The translations under genes were made by a program, and so were the position numbers. Below, one piece after another: positions 60,125 to 64,000 of a DNA stretch of 64,000 nt. The stretch is taken from contig JAESIW010000200.1 of assembly GCA_016802295.1 (NCBI GenBank), positions 4,310,447 to 4,374,446 of the forward strand. Direction: 5' to 3'. Position 1 is the stretch's first letter. Each line of letters starts with the position of its first letter. Source of the stretch: Brachionus rotundiformis. Taxonomy: Eukaryota; Rotifera; Eurotatoria; Ploima; Brachionidae. The notes under the pieces are model-generated. The model was not told the DNA's origin and ran no database searches. It was given only the letters and a program-made list of their open reading frames with translations.

Positions 60125-61389
60125 CGAAAAAAATCACTAGTAAAAGAAATTTCTTTACCATCTTGTTCTTGACCAGGCTCTGTTAAAAATCTCGACCGCG
60201 TTTTAAGCGCAAGATAAATTCCCAAATACCACACAAAAACAATTAGTACTACTTTGAATGATTTGAAAAGAATTTTTCTTAGAGCATAAATATAAGTTCC
60301 GAATAGAAATATTTTTTCAGACCTAAAGATTAGACACAAATAAGTTGACAAAATTGAAACTGAGTAAAAGCTTGATTTTCTAGGCAAATTATTTTCACTA
60401 ATTGAAAGTGCAATTATTACTAATATAAAATTTATAATTTCAAAAAGTTTTGAAAATAAATAAAAATAGTAAATTTTCAATACTAATAATTCACCGATTT
60501 CAATCACAATAAGAACTATTATAATTGATAAACAAACCCATCTAAATTCAACTGGAAAAGTGTAATCTTTTGAAACTCTTAAGCTATTCAACGAGTAGAA
60601 TATAACAAAAGTTAAATATAATAAATATTCAAAAGTATAAAATAAATTTCCCAAAATAAACCATTGGTGATGTACAAAATTAAAGACAATATCATGAGAA
60701 GTTAAATTGTCATTATCTAGTTTTCTAATTCTGTGCAGAGGATGTCTTGTTTCAGTAAAGTGAGAAAAAAATTCTGGATTATTTTTGTCATCTTGAGAAT
60801 TAAAAACTTTCCCATTTCTTTTGCAATATCCTTTTATTTTGCTTTCCAATGGTTTACAAATATATAATTTAACATCATTATCTAATTCTATGGAGCAACA
60901 ATCAAATATTAATTCAAGTAAATTCAATAGCTTGTGATCAATAGCTTTTTTTGCTAAATTGTAAAAAATTTTTTCCATATCTTCTTTAGGAAAAATTTTT
61001 TTAATTTCGGTCAACAAAGTATCTCCTTGAAAAAACAATTTTCTTCTCTTAAAAATTCGATCACTATATCTAATATTATCTCTAGTTTCAGATATGAAAT
61101 TTTCATAACAATTTCGCAAATCACTGTGAAATTTTTTCTTGAATATTGATAATAAAATATTCAATATATTTTCATGGTCGTAGTCATTTTTTGTACTTTT
61201 AAAACCTTTGAATAGTTTCTTATTCTCAAAGTCAATTAGAATTTTTCGGAATAATTTTTCAAAAAAAAATCCATAATTTTCCGTCTCGAAATAAAACTCA
61301 AATAAGAATTGGGTTAATTTTGTTTGACTAAATATCTCCCCGAAATCATCAAACTCTTTATTTATTAAATCTTCATTATCATTAATCAT
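60112..61389 (-). CDS. TRP-channel-like protein, lacks pore region
   Basis: Open frame of 425 aa (MINDNEDLINKEF). The first ~215 residues are helical and polar, as in TRP N-terminal regions, though no clear ankyrin repeat was confirmed. HPLHRIRKLDNDN leads into hydrophobic segments: NLFYTFEYLLYLTFVIFYSL, RWVCLSIIIVLIVIEIGELL, LFEIINFILVIIALSIS, then FGTYIYALRKILFKSFKVVL and IVFVWYLGIYLALKTRSRFL, matching the TRP S1 to S5 pattern, closest by eye to TRPA-like. The frame then ends FTSDFFRNII with no pore loop or S6, so it cannot form a TRP pore alone. A splice donor (CGTAAT) lies at the end, so missing exons are possible but none coding for S6 was found below. Either a truncated gene or a pseudogene beside repeats. 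Confidence 0.6.
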   Translation of the reverse strand: MINDNEDLINKEFDDFGEIFSQTKLTQFLFEFYFETENYGFFFEKLFRKILIDFENKKLFKGFKSTKNDYDHENILNILLSIFKKKFHSDLRNCYENFISETRDNIRYSDRIFKRRKLFFQGDTLLTEIKKIFPKEDMEKIFYNLAKKAIDHKLLNLLELIFDCCSIELDNDVKLYICKPLESKIKGYCKRNGKVFNSQDDKNNPEFFSHFTETRHPLHRIRKLDNDNLTSHDIVFNFVHHQWFILGNLFYTFEYLLYLTFVIFYSLNSLRVSKDYTFPVEFRWVCLSIIIVLIVIEIGELLVLKIYYFYLFSKLFEIINFILVIIALSISENNLPRKSSFYSVSILSTYLCLIFRSEKIFLFGTYIYALRKILFKSFKVVLIVFVWYLGIYLALKTRSRFLTEPGQEQDGKEISFTSDFFRNII

Positions 61390-61435
61390 TTCCTTTATTT
61401 TTTTACTTTATTTTTAAATAAACTAATATTTTTCA

Positions 61436-61636
61436 TTAAAATTTGTTCATCAAATTTTCCAACAACTTGATTTTGTAATGCTCCTGCAGCACCAGGTCTT
61501 TATCAATATCTTCAATATCTTCGATTATTTCAGATTTTTTCAATTTTAGAAAGGCAGGATGGCAACTAAAATTTAAATTATCAACTAGTTTTAATTTATT
61601 CCATTCGTCATCGGGAATAACTGAAAATTTATCCAT
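61436..61636 (-). CDS. Possible N-terminal exon of the TRP-like gene, 66 aa
   Basis: Short frame starting MDKFSVIPDDEWNKLKLV, immediately upstream of the TRP-like frame but in another phase and closed by TAA. No canonical intron joins the two convincingly. The acidic, non-biased composition suggests coding origin. Its start lies within the left arm of an inverted repeat whose other arm carries ATGGATAAATTTT again. Confidence 0.4.
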   Translation of the reverse strand: MDKFSVIPDDEWNKLKLVDNLNFSCHPAFLKLKKSEIIEDIEDIDKDLVLQEHYKIKLLENLMNKF

Positions 61637-61745
61637 ATTAGTTTCTTACATTTAAGATAATTCTCTTTATTCTAATAATAATAAAATAAATTTAAACAAA
61701 TTTTTAAAATAATCTCTTTAAAAAAAAACGTAATTAAGAAATTTT
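61624..61745. repeat. Left arm of a ~120-base imperfect inverted repeat
   Basis: It pairs with 61925-62044 read in reverse. Shared blocks include AAATTTATCCATATTAGTTT against AAACTAATATGGATAAATTT, the ATTCTAATAATA region and a CGTAATTAAGAAATTT block. The arm overlaps the start of the 66-aa frame. Confidence 0.65.
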
Positions 61746-61924
61746 AAACTAAAAAAAAATTTAGGTGATTTGAATAGCGTGCTTTACAGGTTGCAACGTA
61801 GCTTAAAAATTTAAATTTTTTATTTTTTGAGAAGCTGTAATAAAATTTAATTTTTAAATTACATATCACGCAAAAGTATTGATTTATTGTTAAATTAATT
61901 AGTTTAAATGGAATTTAAAAATGC

Positions 61925-62044
61925 GAATTTCTTAATTACGTTTTTTTAAGAAAATAAATTTAAAAATTAGCTTAATTTTTATTTTTGTATTATTAGAATA
62001 AACAGAATTATCGTAAATGGAAAAACTAATATGGATAAATTTTG
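61925..62044. repeat. Right arm of the imperfect inverted repeat
   Basis: Reverse-complement partner of 61624-61745, about 180 bases away. It carries ATGGATAAATTTT on the plus strand, the same 13 bases that open the minus-strand 66-aa frame, but the following sequence does not stay coding. Confidence 0.65.
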
Positions 62045-62199
62045 GGTTAGGGGTTCCCTAGACTTACCAAAAAAACTAAAAATTAATTTTAAAAAAATAA
62101 TCGAGGTATTAAGTTTGTCGTGTCTGTCCGTCCGTGCGTTGACATGTAAAAATTAACGAACAGAATTAGAAAATGAGATGACGGTAAAAATGAGAACGT

Positions 62200-63080
62200 T
62201 TACTTTATTATGCAAAAAAGCATTTTAATATAATGATTAGATTCTAACAAGATACTATGATGTAATTTACGCCTTATTTCATGAGAATATAAACATTTAA
62301 AAAAAAGATAAGAAATCATTGGATGAACTTCTTTGATTTCTAGCATAAGTGGGAGCTCGTATTCTTCCTTAGAAAAATCCAATGACAAGAAGTCGTCTAT
62401 ATCTTTTTTAGATGCGCCTTTTGTTCGGCTTCAGCTATCTTTAATCTTCTTTCCATATCAGGAAACTCTTCTGGCATATTATTGCTGATGAAAATCATTG
62501 CTCACGCACTTGCTTTCGCTAAGATTCTCTATGCTTCACACTTGTTTGGAAGCATTCACGAGCAACTGCTTGCTCCTATATATTCTATATTATACTCAGA
62601 CAAATCCATTACGTCAATTATTACATGGGTGAATTTTAAAGTGTTCCAATCTTGCCACTCATATTTCCCTTTATCAGGCATAAATATTTGATGAGAATAC
62701 GCAGCTAAAATTATATCGTCAGTATGAAGAAAAATGTAAAATAAAAATATATTACAAAGTAAAGATCTTATGATCTAACTTGTTTTGCCGCTATCCGATT
62801 TACCAACAATGTATAATTTAGGCTTCTTTGGAGAATAAGGTGTTGATGCCTAATTATTCAACCAGTCTATAACCCAATCCTTCGAGTCATCAAATTTCTT
62901 TCTTCGATAAATGGTCTGAGCAGACTGAATTTCGGTAAGTATCTTTAGTCGAGAGTAGAGTATCAATTTTTTCAAGCATTGACTTACGATTCTCTTTATT
63001 TTTGTTCATATAAAAATTATCATCAATGCTTGAAGTTCCGTAGTCTTTGTATTGCAGGGCCCATAGACAAAGTCTAATCT
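62200..63080 (-). pseudogene. Rep/superfamily-3-helicase-like relic (CRESS-DNA type), frame-broken
   Basis: On the minus strand, broken frames resemble the helicase half of a replication-initiator (Rep) protein. Around 62790-62830 a Lys/Pro-rich lead-in (KPKLYIV) precedes a Walker A loop GKSDSGKT, and around 62600-62660 a HVIIDVM segment sits where Walker B would be expected. Stops interrupt the frame before and just after Walker A, and phase changes occur near 62940 and 62400. A further 62-codon open segment (62388-62200) may be the distal part. This looks like an old integrated copy of a CRESS-DNA element or a Rep-bearing transposon. No HUH nuclease motif was recognised, and the relic cannot encode an intact enzyme as it stands. 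Confidence 0.5.
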
Positions 63081-63223
63081 CTTCACTTTATAATGTAGAA
63101 AAATATTTATAAGATCAAAAAATTCTAGTAAAAATAAGAAAAAGAAATACCTATATATTTTCGATTACGATCTTTCAAAAATTTTGCAATAAAAGAATAA
63201 TAATAGAAAAAGTATCACGTTGA

Positions 63224-64000
63224 AAAATACTCATATTCTATGATTTTTTATTCAAATAATAACATAAAGATGTATTCTTGCATTATTAAAATAACTATAA
63301 GAGCATATATATCAAAACTTAAGCTGACAAAAATTAGAAAATTAAAATCAACAAGCAATGAGGCTTTTCAATAAAATTACAATTAAAAACTCATATCAAA
63401 TTGTAAATCATTCTTTTACCCATTTTTAATTTTTTAATTCAAACAATGGACATCATTCAATGAATTTTTTTTGTATTGAGATTTATCTGATTAACTGTAA
63501 TGAATTATCAATCTTAAACTGTTTTATATTCAATATAATTGAATAAATATTATGTTGATCAAAGTTTAAACAAAAAATCATTGATATTTAAGAATTTTTG
63601 ATTTCTTAAAGTTAAAGAGAGATATCACGATCAGATATCCTTTCAATAAGATATAAACTTATATTATCATCATTATATGAATTTAAACATTTAAAAATAA
63701 TATTTTCTGATCTTTCGTTTTAAAAGTTTACTTTCTCAAAAATCACGGTAAAATACTCATATTTTATGATTTTTAATACAAATAATAACATAAAAATGTA
63801 TTTTTGCATTATTAAAATTACTATAAGAGCATCTATAACAAAATTTAAGCTGACAAAAATTAGAAAATTAAAATCAACAAGCAATGAGGCTTTTCAATAA
63901 AATTACAATTAAAAACTCATATCAAATTGTAAATCATTCTTTTACCCATTTTTAATTTTTTAATTCAAACAATGGACATCATTCAATGAATTTTTTTTGT
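63224..64000. repeat. 526-base direct repeat, second copy cut by window end
   Basis: The sequence from about 63224 to 63474 recurs from about 63750 to 64000 at a constant offset of 526 bases. The first ~90 bases of each copy differ at several positions, whereas the part containing AAGCAATGAGGCTTTTCAAT onwards is identical. This may be the beginning of a satellite array or a tandemly duplicated mobile-element end. No coding frame lies in the unit. Confidence 0.85.

Noticed and set aside
62090..62150. Microsatellite-like GTCTGTCCGTCCGTGCG stretch as a functional site
   Set aside because: Such tracts are common in invertebrate repeats; too short and degenerate here to call a feature.
62482..62691. 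Plus-strand 69-aa frame with a signal-peptide-like start
   Set aside because: Opposite strand to the Rep-like relic and best explained as its shadow.
1..64000. tRNA or rRNA genes and CRISPR arrays
   Set aside because: No sequence with tRNA A- and B-box spacing, rRNA core sequence or regularly spaced short repeats was recognised by eye; an automated scan could still find a tRNA.

Overview
The window is AT-rich eukaryotic (metazoan) DNA. Genes are split by short GT-AG introns of roughly 45-70 nt, and intergenic spacers are small. Its gene set is an ordinary animal core: an ELKS/ERC (Bruchpilot/CAST) active-zone protein, a TMC channel, the kinase mTOR, exoribonuclease XRN2, phosphatidylinositol 4-kinase beta, the NatA subunit NAA15, SCOC, LRRC40, LRRC45, PLAC8-family proteins, a rhodopsin-like GPCR and a TRP-like channel. 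The base composition, compact introns and degenerate-RING/coiled-coil/WD40 proteins suggest a rotifer such as Brachionus. That taxonomic call is inference from memory of such genomes, not proven here. All genes were called by reading exons, splice signals and reading-frame continuity by eye, so exon ends may be off by a base or so.

Layout. 0.3-1.5 kb (+): an unidentified single-pass membrane protein. 1.8-6.0 kb (-): ELKS/ERC. 6-7.8 kb: mostly empty. 7.8-8.2 kb (+): a tiny secreted protein behind a clear TATA box. 8.9-11.7 kb (+): TMC. 11.9-13.4 kb (-): an unidentified 529-aa protein. 13.8-23.1 kb (-): mTOR, head to head with intronless XRN2 (+, 23.7-26.6 kb). 27.1-28.6 kb (+): RING-like/WD40 protein. 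29.5-30.6 kb (+): two tandem PLAC8 paralogues. 30.9-33.7 kb (+): LRRC40. 35.0-37.0 kb (-): RING-like/coiled-coil protein. 37.4-39.9 kb (-): LRRC45. 40.1-41.2 kb (+): a conserved-looking unidentified protein. 41.7-44.7 kb (+): PI4KB. 45.2-48.3 kb (-): NAA15, head to head with SCOC (+, 48.6-49.0 kb). 49.6-51.9 kb (+): a disordered Ser/Asn/Lys-rich protein. 52.3-53.4 kb (-): GPCR. 53.9-57.8 kb (+): a long coiled-coil protein. 58.0-59.1 kb (-): an HEXXH protein.

The last 5 kb is different. It holds a perfect 74-bp-arm hairpin inside a larger foldback structure, a TRP-channel-like gene that stops before the pore, an inverted duplication over that gene's upstream ORF, a frame-broken Rep/superfamily-3-helicase-like relic, and a 526-bp direct repeat running off the window end. 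This is a repeat-rich, rearranged region.

The core genes are independent housekeeping, signalling, centrosomal and neuronal genes with no evident joint pathway. The best candidates for undescribed biology are the TATA-driven secreted CX3C peptide, the HEXXH protein, the foldback element, the Rep-like relic, and the sequence departures in mTOR.
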